From Elainella saxicola E1 (lineage in GTDB: Bacteria; Cyanobacteriota; Cyanobacteriia; Elainellales; Elainellaceae): a DNA stretch of 37,787 nucleotides. The translations under genes and the position numbers were made by a program. Of the stretch, positions 17,155 to 25,611 are shown in pieces. The stretch is from positions 165 to 37,951 of the forward strand of contig LUGL01000028.1 of the NCBI GenBank assembly GCA_002796835.1, read 5' to 3'. How positions within the stretch are numbered: position 1 is the first letter of the stretch; each line of letters starts with the position of its first letter. Below the pieces are notes generated by a model that was given only the letters and a program-made list of their open reading frames with translations, ran no database searches and had not been told where the DNA came from.

Positions 17155-17811
17155 TTATCGTTCCAACCAAATTGCCCGAATGCCAACACTTTGGGCTCCC
17201 TCATAATCTTCCTTGAAACTATCGCCAATGTGCCATGCCCGATCGGGTGAACAGCTGTGTTTTGCCAAAGCAGCCTGAAAGATGGCTGGATCGGGTTTGG
17301 CAGCCCCTACTTCAGTCGAAATCGTTGTAGAGGTAAAGTATTCCGATAGATGAAGTGCTTGCAGCACAGCATGAATCCGGGTATCAAAATTGGAAAGGAC
17401 TCCTAGTTCAATCTTTTGACTACGCCAATAGTTCAAAAAAGGCAGCGTATCTTGATAGACAAACCAGGGTGCTGGACTGGCAAAGTAGTCGTAAAGGTGG
17501 GAAAAGAAGGCCGCAAAGTCAGGAAACTGATCGTAAACCCCAGCCCGCTGGAACGTATCTTGGGCGATTGCTTCCCACCATTCATATTCTTTGCGAGGGA
17601 CTTCTGCCACTGGCACCCCTGGAAAGGCCATCGGAAACGGCATCCCTTTGAAGCTGGCATAGAAAGCCCGATCGAGCGTGACGGGATCGACTTCAACACC
17701 AAAGCGGCGCGTCACGTTCAAATACATTTCACCCACACTCCCGCGTACCCCAAACAAAGTGCCAACGGCATCTAAAAAGATAACTTGGGGACGCTCCGCA
17801 ATTTCCGTCAT
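17155..17811 (-). CDS. HAD-superfamily hydrolase, REG-2/HAD-IA-like, with altered motif I
   Basis: A 218-residue HAD fold with motif I FLDAVGTLF (nucleophile D14), motif II VLSNF (S140), motif III lysine K172 in GAAKPDPAIF, and motif IV IGDSFKEDYEG (D197, D202). The cap lies between about 25 and 115 (KGMPFPMAFPG...). The second aspartate of the usual DxD pair is V16, as in plant and cyanobacterial REG-2-like relatives I remember; it normally acts as general acid/base, so phosphatase activity may be weak or differ. The substrate is unknown. The ATG at 17811 overlaps the stop of ndbB by four bases (ATGA), so the two are translated from one message. Confidence 0.88.
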   Translation of the reverse strand: MTEIAERPQVIFLDAVGTLFGVRGSVGEMYLNVTRRFGVEVDPVTLDRAFYASFKGMPFPMAFPGVPVAEVPRKEYEWWEAIAQDTFQRAGVYDQFPDFAAFFSHLYDYFASPAPWFVYQDTLPFLNYWRSQKIELGVLSNFDTRIHAVLQALHLSEYFTSTTISTEVGAAKPDPAIFQAALAKHSCSPDRAWHIGDSFKEDYEGAQSVGIRAIWLER

Positions 17812-18998
17812 GAAGAAAGCAATTCTCGAATAGGCTGCGCAATCCAGTTTAGCCCGACTTTGATCTGGTGATCGAGTGTGGGCATGCGGTACAGGTAGAT
17901 CAGCCGTCGAGCCACATGGGCCAGCGGACCTTCTAGCTTGACTCCCATGCCTGCCAGGGTAGCGTGATCGGTGCCCAAGGTCATCATTTCACCCAGGGCT
18001 TGGTAGCGGAATGGCAACAACGGTCGTTGGATAATCGCAGACCAGAGATTCCAACCGGCATAGTCTGCCTGCTGAAAAGCAACCTGTGCTGTGGCTGGAA
18101 CTCGCTGCCCCTCAGCATCCTGACATTCTGCCAAATCTCCTAGCGCAAAGATTTCTGGATGTTCAGGAATTTGTAGCATGGAATTAACGATGACCTGACC
18201 GCGTGAATTATGAGGCAATGGTAAGTCCTGTACAACCTGAGCGACTTTCGTCCCCACGGTCCACATCACCAGCTCTACAGGAATGACATCGACCTGGCCT
18301 CGGTACTCTAGCGCGATCGAATCTGCGGTCACTTCCCGCACCTGGGTTTCCAGATCGATCCAAACTTTGCGATCGCTCAAGGCTTTGTCGGCAGTCTCTC
18401 GGTTGAACTCAGGCGAGCTGCGTAGGATCTGCTCTGCGGCTTCAACAATGCGTACCCGACCCCGATCGCCCAATCTTTCGGCTAATTTGCAGGCTAACTC
18501 AATGCCGCTATAGCCGCCGCCCACAATGGCCACCCGAATCTTATCCAGGTTTGAAGCTTCCAGCAGGCGCAGTTTCTCCTCTAATCGATAGGCATCGGCA
18601 ATTGAGCGAAACGGAATGGCATGCTCGGCCACACCGGGCGCTAAGTCCAGGGGCGTTTCACCCCCCATCGCCAGCACCAGATAGTCATAGGCCAGCTCCG
18701 GGGCATCTTTTAATTGAACCGTTTTGGTGTTGAGATCAATCCCGGCCACCTCTGCCTGACAGAATCGAATCGGTGTATTGGCCAGCAGTTCTGTGTAGGG
18801 CGGTGCGATTTCCCAGGTTTCTAACTCACCCGTTACCAGCTCATACAGCAGCGGCAAAAACAGGAAGCGATCGCGCTGATCCACCAGCGTAATTTCGGGT
18901 CTTTCCGACTTATTCCAGGGGAACTGCAACAGTTTCAGTGCGGTATAGAGGCCACCAAAGCCTCCTCCCAGGATGCAGATGCGCGGAGATTGAGTCAT
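17808..18998 (-). CDS. ndbB: type 2 NAD(P)H dehydrogenase, NdbB/NDC1-like
   Basis: A 396-residue FAD-dependent pyridine-nucleotide:quinone oxidoreductase. The FAD site is ICILGGGFGGLYTAL (GGGFGG at 11-16), the NAD(P)H site VAIVGGGYSGIELA (160-165), and the second FAD contact ALGDLAEC (287-288 Gly-Asp). The stretches DRFLFLPLLYELVTGELETW and GGETPLDLAPG fit the NdbB/NDC1 branch, which in Synechocystis and plants reduces demethylphylloquinone before its methylation to phylloquinone. The C-terminus (ARRLIYLYRMPTLDHQIKVG) is amphipathic and suits membrane attachment. It is the first gene of a two-gene unit with the HAD hydrolase. The subfamily call is from remembered sequence features; another Ndb paralogue is possible. 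Confidence 0.85.
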   Translation of the reverse strand: MTQSPRICILGGGFGGLYTALKLLQFPWNKSERPEITLVDQRDRFLFLPLLYELVTGELETWEIAPPYTELLANTPIRFCQAEVAGIDLNTKTVQLKDAPELAYDYLVLAMGGETPLDLAPGVAEHAIPFRSIADAYRLEEKLRLLEASNLDKIRVAIVGGGYSGIELACKLAERLGDRGRVRIVEAAEQILRSSPEFNRETADKALSDRKVWIDLETQVREVTADSIALEYRGQVDVIPVELVMWTVGTKVAQVVQDLPLPHNSRGQVIVNSMLQIPEHPEIFALGDLAECQDAEGQRVPATAQVAFQQADYAGWNLWSAIIQRPLLPFRYQALGEMMTLGTDHATLAGMGVKLEGPLAHVARRLIYLYRMPTLDHQIKVGLNWIAQPIRELLSS

Positions 18999-19106
18999 AA
19001 CACCAACTCTTGAAATTAATCGGGCAGAGATACCTTTTCAGAATAGCAAGCCCGATCGCGGTTTGCGGGGAGCAGATGCTTCACACCGCTTGACTCATTA
19101 GCAGGT

Positions 19107-20120
19107 TTACAGGTGGCATAAGGCCGATCGAACATCTAATTTAAGGAATCGATCGAGTGCTAAATACATCCAGCTAATGGAAAGCTGCGGATCTTTGCTC
19201 GTTTTTTGAAAGCCTAATGCGTGTGCCAAGCCTTCATAGCTGGGATGAATCAGCAGCGTGTATAGATCGCACAGATTCGGAAAGTCTTGCTGCATTTGCA
19301 TCAGGGTTTTCTGCGCATCTTCGACGAACGCAGCCCGATAGGCCGATAAATGAATTTCGTCAATCATCCAACTGCGAATGAATACCGCCAGACAATCCTG
19401 ATCTCCCGGCATGGCGAGCGTAAAGGGATCCACGGCTCCTAATGTACTCAGGTGCAGGCTGGTGCTTGGCGGTTTGAAAAAATTTGCTTCTGAAGTGCTG
19501 GTGATTGGGAAAAGTAAATAAAAGCCAACTGGATGCAAATTATCACAGCGACGGAGAACCCGCATGCCGACCGGATATTGTCTGGCCCATTCTCGCAGTA
19601 AACGCGCAATCCGGTGGGGGACAGCCTCAGTGCTGCGATTCATCCAGTTATAGTTATTGGCCAGCAGATTGGCAATCAGAATTGCGTCACAACGAGGATC
19701 AAAAGCATCGATTTCCAGTTCAACCGGCTGAGAAGGCGGAATTTCTTGCGCTTCTGCCACTGCCTGAATTTCGATGTAGGTCATGTTGCCGTCAAACGAT
19801 TTCTTGATCAGCCCTAAAGCGGCTAATTTATCCAGCATCATTCCAGCCGCCCGATCGCTTCCCCGCTCCCGATCGCCATAAAACAAGGCAGCCGCTTCCC
19901 GATGGGTGCAGCTCATAGCCACGGTCAACGGCTCTAATTCACCCAGCGGCGGTTTGAGCTGAGGCATGTGGGTTTGATAATGCTTTACCAGCAAATAGGT
20001 CCATAATCGAACGAAACATTGGGCGCGAGTGCGGGTGACTCCGACTCGATTAACCAAGCGCGAAACCATGGCGTTTTGTTGCTCGATCGGCCACCAATCA
20101 TTCAATTCTTCAGGCGTCAT
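19107..20120 (-). CDS. hypothetical protein (337 aa), cyanobacterial type
   Basis: I do not recognise a named family. The first 70 residues are helical and basic (RLVNRVGVTRTRAQCFVRLW). Residues 75-130 look like a winged-helix-type segment (THREAAALFYGDRERGSDRA, then MLDKLAALGLIKKSFDGN). The remaining two thirds contains a Trp/Arg-rich helix (RIARLLREWARQYPVGMRVL), beta-like stretches (HPVGFYLLFPIT) and a helical C-terminus. There is no signal peptide or membrane helix. The fold order faintly suggests a DNA-binding N-terminus plus an acyltransferase-like part, but no catalytic signature is present. It is encoded alone on the minus strand upstream of ndbB, separated by 108 bases; co-transcription is possible. 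Confidence 0.75.
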   Translation of the reverse strand: MTPEELNDWWPIEQQNAMVSRLVNRVGVTRTRAQCFVRLWTYLLVKHYQTHMPQLKPPLGELEPLTVAMSCTHREAAALFYGDRERGSDRAAGMMLDKLAALGLIKKSFDGNMTYIEIQAVAEAQEIPPSQPVELEIDAFDPRCDAILIANLLANNYNWMNRSTEAVPHRIARLLREWARQYPVGMRVLRRCDNLHPVGFYLLFPITSTSEANFFKPPSTSLHLSTLGAVDPFTLAMPGDQDCLAVFIRSWMIDEIHLSAYRAAFVEDAQKTLMQMQQDFPNLCDLYTLLIHPSYEGLAHALGFQKTSKDPQLSISWMYLALDRFLKLDVRSALCHL

Positions 20121-20299
20121 GTCGCTTGCTCAAGTCCAATTCAATGAAATACTTCACTGTAAAACTTCACCCTGTTTCAGAGAGCTGCACCCCACTTCAG
20201 CTCAGAGTACCCCGGTTGTGGGGACTGATTGCTATTCATCGCAGGTTCACAACCTCCATCTGCAGAATAGGAACATCCCTTGAAGGTTGAGGTGATTCA

Positions 20300-21256
20300 A
20301 TGTTTGACCCTTCTATTGGTTGTGATGCTGTTGGTTTTGCTGGTACTGTCACTCACTCCCCTAATTATTTTCAAAGTCGCACCCGGATTAATCGCTTGAT
20401 CGATCGCTATTTGTCGATCGATTGTCTGAGTGATTGTCTATCAGACTTGCCGAGCCAATTCATCCAGCCGCATCAGCGTCACTGGAATCCAATTCACTGG
20501 CAGGCGATCGATCGCAACCAAATTATCGGCATTGATCCAGAAATCTTCCTTTCGGTAGTTGCCAGTGCTGTAGAAATTGAAGCACCGATTCGGGCTTATG
20601 CGAAGGAGAGTTGGGACTATTTGCAAGCTGTCCATCCCCAGATGGCGTCTTTTATGGGAGGCACCTTTACAGAACAGGGTCAGACCCGCACAGTTGGCAT
20701 TTGGGAAAAAGAAGAACGCCAACATGCCCCAGCCTTCGGCAAAATCTATCAGCAATTAACAGGTGAAAAATTGCAGCCCAAACCCAATACTGTGCAAGGC
20801 TGCCAATCAATGGACGATCCCTGGAGCGACCTCAATTATCATGTACTCAGTCGCATTGCCACCGAATGGAGTGCCACCTCGGTTTATTTATGGCTGATGG
20901 CCCACTCTACCGGAGAATTGCAGCAGGCGATCGCCCAACCCTTAATCGATGAAGTGAATCACTTAGCTAAGTTCTGGGGATTTAGTCGCTGGCTTTTTGA
21001 TACATCCTATCAACAGCAGCTTCAAGGTTCTGCCCAGCATCTTGTGTCACTTTTACAGCATCATCAAGACGAGCGTAGTCATGCAAACTCATTGCTCAGG
21101 TTAAATCGGGACACTTTAATTTATAGCCTGGAATTAACATTTACGTTCACACGCGTTATGGTGCGACTACACCGCTGGAATCAGGAATTATCCTATAGCT
21201 ATCTCAGACATTTACTAGGCTCAGAGCCTGTTCCTGTAACTCAATGTGTTGCTTAG
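20300..21256 (+). CDS. ferritin-like di-iron protein, acyl-ACP-desaturase-like fold
   Basis: The helical part contains the two-fold di-iron ligand set: Glu near 92-94 (VEIEAPIRAY), E139-x-x-H142 in WEKEERQHAPAF, Glu189 in TEWSATSVYLW, and E218-x-x-H221 in IDEVNHLAKFW. This Glu, ExxH, Glu, ExxH order is the hallmark of ferritin-like oxidases, including acyl-ACP desaturases, whose WxxEExRH motif it resembles. A 75-residue N-terminal extension (DRYLSIDCLSDCLSDL) and a Trp/Arg-rich C-terminus are present; total 318 residues. Cyanobacteria normally desaturate lipids with membrane enzymes, so a soluble di-iron enzyme of this type is of interest. The start ATG has GAGG seven bases upstream. The substrate is unknown. 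Confidence 0.75.
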   Translation: MFDPSIGCDAVGFAGTVTHSPNYFQSRTRINRLIDRYLSIDCLSDCLSDLPSQFIQPHQRHWNPIHWQAIDRNQIIGIDPEIFLSVVASAVEIEAPIRAYAKESWDYLQAVHPQMASFMGGTFTEQGQTRTVGIWEKEERQHAPAFGKIYQQLTGEKLQPKPNTVQGCQSMDDPWSDLNYHVLSRIATEWSATSVYLWLMAHSTGELQQAIAQPLIDEVNHLAKFWGFSRWLFDTSYQQQLQGSAQHLVSLLQHHQDERSHANSLLRLNRDTLIYSLELTFTFTRVMVRLHRWNQELSYSYLRHLLGSEPVPVTQCVA

Positions 21257-21280
21257 AATTTTGGGTTGCTTGACTTGTCT

Positions 21281-21308
21281 GGGCGGACAAGATGTCCACC
21301 CCACAAGA
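21281..21308. repeat. dispersed cyanobacterial GGGCGG...CCACCCC-type repeat
   Basis: GGGCGGACAAGATGTCC followed by ACCCCACAAGA contains GGACaagatGTCC and overlaps CTTGTC...GACAAG (21274-21279 with 21285-21290). I know near-identical GGGCGGGCAAGATGCCCACCCC units as intergenic repeats in other cyanobacteria. It lies between the ferritin-like and YiaAB genes and may also act as an mRNA hairpin. Confidence 0.45.
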
Positions 21309-21372
21309 AATTCTGTTTTGTTTAATTTTTCCGTTCCTTAATTTCAATCATGAAGATCTGGAGAATATTGAG

Positions 21373-21660
21373 ATGAAAAACACCAACCAATTCCCCAATT
21401 CCCATACAAACGCCTGGATTCTGCAAACCTGGCTCTCGTTTCTTCTATCTGTGTCTGCGATGTCAGTCGGCATTTTTTATCTGCCGGTAGACGCCTGGAT
21501 TAAAGGCTATCTAGCCATGGGCATGCTGTTTTCGATCGGTTCAACGATCAGTTTGGCAAAAACAACCAGAGATATCGAAGAATCAAAGCGTTTCCTTTCC
21601 AGAATTGATGAAGCGAAACTGGAAAAGTTCCTGGCAGAGTACGATCCATTTAAGCCATAG
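21373..21660 (+). CDS. YiaA/YiaB-family two-helix membrane protein
   Basis: A 95-residue protein starting at ATG 21373, with GGAG nine bases upstream; the longer frame from 21292 runs back through the dispersed repeat and is unlikely. Two membrane helices are visible (LQTWLSFLLSVSAMSVGIFY and GYLAMGMLFSIGSTISL) joined by LPVDAWIK. The C-terminal cytoplasmic part (KTTRDIEESKRFLSRIDEAK, then EKFLAEYDPF) is the strongly conserved tail of the YiaAB two-helix family (PF05360). Function is unknown; homologues are inner-membrane proteins. It is convergent with the kinase gene that ends at 21748. Confidence 0.9.
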   Translation: MKNTNQFPNSHTNAWILQTWLSFLLSVSAMSVGIFYLPVDAWIKGYLAMGMLFSIGSTISLAKTTRDIEESKRFLSRIDEAKLEKFLAEYDPFKP

Positions 21661-21747
21661 CAATTTAAGCCACCACAAATCAACCATCACAAACAAACCA
21701 TCGCAACAAGCATGCAATCGGCCTGGTTGATCAAACTGCCTGCTGGC

Positions 21748-23349
21748 TTACACTACTTCACTCGGCGATCGAGTTTCCTGCCATATATGCATGCGTATCG
21801 GTAACTGGACTGTGAAGACTGACCCCTGCCCCAATCCGGGGCTAGTAGCCTGTATTGTGCCGCCATGTAATTCAATCAGATGTCGCGTGGTCGCTAAACC
21901 CAGTCCTAACCCGCCTTGGGTCCGGGTGATTGAACCGTCGGCTTGTCGAAAATACTCAAATACATGGGGTAAGAAATCTGGTGCAATGCCAATGCCAGAG
22001 TCAGCCACCTGAATTTGGAGAGAGCCCCCATTGGATTGACAGCGAATCATAACCCATCCCAAGGGTTTGGTGAACTTGATGGCATTCGACAGTAAATTCC
22101 ATAACACCTGTTGCAGTCGATCGGGATCGGCCAGAATGTAATCGATGAGTGGGTCTAAAGCCAGATCAATCAGAATCGATTTTGCTTCGGCTGCCGGACG
22201 CAGGGCCTCAACCGTTGCCTGGATTAAGGCAGTTACGTCCACTGGTCGGATATGGAGTCTCACCTGCCCTCGAATCATTCGAGAAATATCCAGCAGGTCT
22301 TCGATCAATTGAGTTTGAAGCTTGGCGTTACGCTCGATCGTATCCAAAGCTCGTTGCAGGATTGGACCGTTGAGATTGCCCTTCTGGATCAGTTTGCTCC
22401 AGCCGACGATCGCGTTTAAGGGAGTGCGTAGCTCATGGGAAAGCACGGCTAAAAACTCATCTTTAATGCGATTTGCCGCTTCTGCACTGACCCGAGCCGC
22501 TTTTTCCTGTTCTAATAAAGCTAAGCGTTGGGCTTCAATCTGTTTATGTACCCGGTTGTCAACGCTGGTCATCACCACTCCGTAGACATTGTCTTCTGCA
22601 TCATGTAACGGAGCCAATGACAAACTGATATCAATCAGACTGCCGTCTCGCCTCACATGCTGGAACTCCTGGTTAGAAATGCGGTAGCCCTGCAAAGCCT
22701 GAGTCAGGCAGTGATTAAAATATTCCTGCTGCGTTTCTGGAATTAGCGACAAAGGGCTATCCACGACAGCATTGGCTGGCCAACCATAGAGCTGTTCGGC
22801 AGTTGTATTCCAGGTCATCACCCGTTGCTCGCGGCTGAGCGTAATGATCCCCACAGGTGAGGCATCGACGATCGCCCGCAGCAAGTTATCGGTTTGTTGC
22901 AGCGCCCTGGTGATCTGCTGACGTTCTTGACGCTCATGGCTTTCTCGCAGTGCTCGTTGAACGGCGGGTGCTAATCGATCTAATCGCTGTTTTAAAACAT
23001 AATCCGTTGCACCCTGCTTCAGGGCGTCGATCGCCTGCTCTTCCCCTAACACGCCCGATACTAGAATAAACGGCACTTGAGGACAAATCGTTTTCGCCAG
23101 TTCCAAGGCTGCAATGCCATCGAATCTCGGCAAAACATAGTCTGCCAGAATCAGATCGGGAGGCATCGTCTCTAGGCATTTCAAAAAATCCTGACGATCG
23201 GCAGCCCAGACAAATTGACCTTCGATTCCGCTATTTCTCAGGGCTGCTTCAATCAGTTCACAGTCTACTGGATCATCCTCTAATAATAAGATGTGCAGCG
23301 TTGAGGTAGATGAGTAAACTGGAGCTGTAGCATTGATGAAGAAACGCAT
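21748..23349 (-). CDS. REC-PAS-histidine kinase hybrid (533 aa)
   Basis: Domains in order: a receiver (about 17-140) with LLLEDDPVD, phospho-acceptor D70 in LILADYVLP and K120; a PAS domain (about 150-268) with NTTAEQLYGW; a coiled linker; the dimerisation/phosphotransfer domain with H305 in VLSHELRTP; and a HATPase_c domain with N422 (N box), DSGIGIAP and GGLGLGLATT. All catalytic residues are present. It is a soluble kinase with an N-terminal receiver, so it probably receives phosphate or a signal from another kinase and relays it. The receiver closely matches that of the kinase at 35640 (LKQGATDYVLKQRL and VQRALRE in both). It is the last gene of the minus-strand signalling run, 201 bases after the previous gene. 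The start ATG has no good ribosome-binding site. Confidence 0.93.
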   Translation of the reverse strand: MRFFINATAPVYSSTSTLHILLLEDDPVDCELIEAALRNSGIEGQFVWAADRQDFLKCLETMPPDLILADYVLPRFDGIAALELAKTICPQVPFILVSGVLGEEQAIDALKQGATDYVLKQRLDRLAPAVQRALRESHERQERQQITRALQQTDNLLRAIVDASPVGIITLSREQRVMTWNTTAEQLYGWPANAVVDSPLSLIPETQQEYFNHCLTQALQGYRISNQEFQHVRRDGSLIDISLSLAPLHDAEDNVYGVVMTSVDNRVHKQIEAQRLALLEQEKAARVSAEAANRIKDEFLAVLSHELRTPLNAIVGWSKLIQKGNLNGPILQRALDTIERNAKLQTQLIEDLLDISRMIRGQVRLHIRPVDVTALIQATVEALRPAAEAKSILIDLALDPLIDYILADPDRLQQVLWNLLSNAIKFTKPLGWVMIRCQSNGGSLQIQVADSGIGIAPDFLPHVFEYFRQADGSITRTQGGLGLGLATTRHLIELHGGTIQATSPGLGQGSVFTVQLPIRMHIWQETRSPSEVV

Positions 23350-23364
23350 CCGATCGCACCAATT

Positions 23365-23377
23365 AACAATTATTGTT
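23365..23377. promoter_or_regulatory. palindrome upstream of the REC-PAS-kinase at 23349
   Basis: AACAAT-T-ATTGTT is a perfect 13-base dyad centred about 22 bases upstream of the start codon. It is AT-rich and may overlap a promoter or an operator; no regulator can be named. Confidence 0.25.
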
Positions 23378-23550
23378 TATTAATTTATCGATATAGCTGA
23401 CAAACCCGAAAGCCGGGGTTAACAAACCCAATATTAAGAAAATTATCGTGCTTCTTCCTCTACCGTAAGATGGAGATATCGAGATCTTCAGGCTGCTATT
23501 GACTCAACCTGGGTGAGTTTTTGGGTCTACAGCTCCCATTTCCCTATCAC

Positions 23551-25080
23551 TCAGTATTTTTGAACTCCTGGGTCAGAATTGGTGAAGGGCAAGGCAAAGT
23601 AGAAAGTTGCCCCTGCACCCAACTTCCCTTCTGCCCAGAGGCGACCACCATGTCGATGGATTACTCTCTGAACATTGGCGAGCCCAATCCCAGTTCCATC
23701 AAATTCTTGAGCATTGGGAAGCCGCTGGAAGACGCCAAACAAACGCTGGGCATCATTCGGATCAAACCCAATGCCGTTGTCGCACACAAAGAAAATAATT
23801 TCGTCTTCGGTTGACCAACTGCCAATGACAATTTCTGTCTGTTCCTGTAACTGAGAATATTTCACCGCATTCTCAATTAAGTTTTGCCAAACTTGCCGCA
23901 GCAAATTTCGATCGCCCCTGACGGAAGGCAACGATTCGATCTGCCATTGTACAGTTCGACCGACTAGCTGAGGCTCAACCTGTCGTCTAGCTTCTTGAAC
24001 CAGCCGCTCCATATTGACAGTCGTATACTGCATTTCAGCCCGTCCCGTTCGGGAGAATTGCAGGAGATCATCAATCATGCGACCAGCCCGATCGGTAAGG
24101 GTATTAATTTGCTGCAGATAATGGAGCGCTGATGGATTGAGTGCAGTAGGTTGAAGTTGCTGCCTGAGCAGAGAGACAAAACCATCAATCTGACGAATCG
24201 GAGTTCGCAGGTCATGGGAGACTGAGAAAGCAAACATTTCCAGCTCTCGATTCAGCATGGCTAACCGATCGGTGCGTTCTGCAACCCGTTGTTCCAGCGT
24301 TTGGTTGAGCGATCGAAGTTCAGCCGCTGCCTGCTTCTGTTCAGTAATGTCAATCACTAAGCCATCCACTGCGAGGCGACCATTAAGTGAGACAACCGTT
24401 TCGCTAATTTGAAACCAGTGCCATTTTCCAGATTGGTTTAAACGGAGCTCTCGCTGCCATTGCGTTTGTTCTAATTGTTCCTGATCCGACTGTTCCTGAA
24501 TCGCAGTTTGAACCAGATGCGCTTGAAAAAATGCCTGCGCTTCGGAGAAAGACGGGAGGTTAAATAGTTGCAGCAACCCATCACTCACTTCCAGGAGTTG
24601 CCCATCCAAGGTGGCGCGAAACACCCCCACTTGCAGCTCATTCAGCAAAAACTGTAATCGCAATTCCAGCTCTGAGGCTTTGCGTCGAATTTGAGTATTC
24701 TGCCAAACTGAGCGCACTGCTTGACTGAGGCGAACAAAATGTCTGGGTGATTTTATGACATAGTCATCCAGGCCCGCTTTCATCGCTTCTACTGCAATTT
24801 CTTGCGTCCCAGAATTCGTAAACATAATAATTGGGCAATCAGGATTATGAGCTTTGACGGCGTATAAAACATCTAATCCAGTGGTCCAGTTCAACTCATA
24901 ATCTGTGATAACGAAATCAAAGGCATTACTCGCAAACGCCCGCTCAAGCTCACTCCAATCTAGGGCTTCCTGAATTTGAATGTGAGGAAACGCCCGCTTG
25001 AGCTCTCGTACAATGAGTAGCCGATCGTCTGGATTATCTTCGATTAATAGAATGCATTCTAGCGATTGCTCTAACGCCAT
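23551..25080 (-). CDS. REC-PAS-histidine kinase hybrid, phytochrome-type kinase core (509 aa)
   Basis: Domains from the preferred ATG 25080: receiver (about 8-130) with ILLIEDNPDDR and D60 in VITDYELNW; a PAS-like domain (about 140-250) ending DITEQKQ; a coiled coil with the repeat LNQTLEQRVAERTDRL; DHp with H289 in FSVSHDLRTPIRQIDGF; HATPase_c with N404 in WQNLIENAVKYS, CDNGIGFD and GTGIGLANVQ. The kinase core is of the type found in bacteriophytochrome-linked kinases, which often pair with Rcp1-like response regulators. Such a regulator is encoded directly upstream on the same strand (25156-25611, 75-base gap), a good candidate partner. The longer frame to 25092 needs TTG. Confidence 0.92.
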   Translation of the reverse strand: MALEQSLECILLIEDNPDDRLLIVRELKRAFPHIQIQEALDWSELERAFASNAFDFVITDYELNWTTGLDVLYAVKAHNPDCPIIMFTNSGTQEIAVEAMKAGLDDYVIKSPRHFVRLSQAVRSVWQNTQIRRKASELELRLQFLLNELQVGVFRATLDGQLLEVSDGLLQLFNLPSFSEAQAFFQAHLVQTAIQEQSDQEQLEQTQWQRELRLNQSGKWHWFQISETVVSLNGRLAVDGLVIDITEQKQAAAELRSLNQTLEQRVAERTDRLAMLNRELEMFAFSVSHDLRTPIRQIDGFVSLLRQQLQPTALNPSALHYLQQINTLTDRAGRMIDDLLQFSRTGRAEMQYTTVNMERLVQEARRQVEPQLVGRTVQWQIESLPSVRGDRNLLRQVWQNLIENAVKYSQLQEQTEIVIGSWSTEDEIIFFVCDNGIGFDPNDAQRLFGVFQRLPNAQEFDGTGIGLANVQRVIHRHGGRLWAEGKLGAGATFYFALPFTNSDPGVQKY

Positions 25081-25155
25081 GAAATTATGCAAAAGCCCAC
25101 ACTAAAAGCCCTATATTCACTTTTTACGCAGTCATTGTTTATTTTTGCATGCAAT

Positions 25156-25611
25156 CTAACCCATTGATATGAAAGGATACTCATTGAGCTGCAGCCAATA
25201 GCTATCCAGTGCTGCCAGCATTTGAGTCAGCGCATCAAACCTAACAGGTTTTACCAGATAAGAATTCACCCCTAAGTCGTAAGAAAGATCAATATCTAAC
25301 CTCTCGCGTGAGGATGTTAATACGACAACCGGAATTCGCTTCACGATGGGCTGCTGTCTGCGCCATTCCAAAATCTCAATGCCAGAACGGCGAGGTAGCT
25401 TCAAATCCAGCAGAATTAAACCGGGCAAGGGGTAGCGATCGCGATCGGCATATTCCCCCAGGCCAGAAAGATAATTGACGGCAGCATCCCCATCTTTGAC
25501 AATATAAATGGGGTTAATGACATTGACTTGGCGAAACGCCCGCTGCACAAACAAAACATCATTGGAGTTATCTTCAACGAGCAAGATACTACATCCGTTC
25601 TTGTCCATCAT
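25156..25611 (-). CDS. CheY-like single-domain response regulator, Rcp1-type
   Basis: A 151-residue stand-alone receiver: SILLVEDNSND (acidic pair), phospho-acceptor D69 in LILLDLKLPRRSGIEILEW, switch Thr/Ser in VVVLTSSRER and K121 in YLVKPVRFD. The LDLKLPRRSGIEILEWRR stretch is typical of Rcp1-like regulators that work with phytochrome-type kinases. There is no output domain, so it must signal by protein contact. Its ATG pair (25611, 25608) overlaps the stop of a doubtful 90-codon frame. The kinase downstream on the same message (25080) is the likely partner. A GTA-N8-TAC palindrome lies about 215 bases upstream. Confidence 0.92.
   Translation of the reverse strand: MMDKNGCSILLVEDNSNDVLFVQRAFRQVNVINPIYIVKDGDAAVNYLSGLGEYADRDRYPLPGLILLDLKLPRRSGIEILEWRRQQPIVKRIPVVVLTSSRERLDIDLSYDLGVNSYLVKPVRFDALTQMLAALDSYWLQLNEYPFISMG

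Noticed and set aside
23403-23421. Hairpin AACCC...GGGTT as a terminator of the kinase at 23551
   Set aside because: It is 130 bases past the stop, has a bulge and no T-run.
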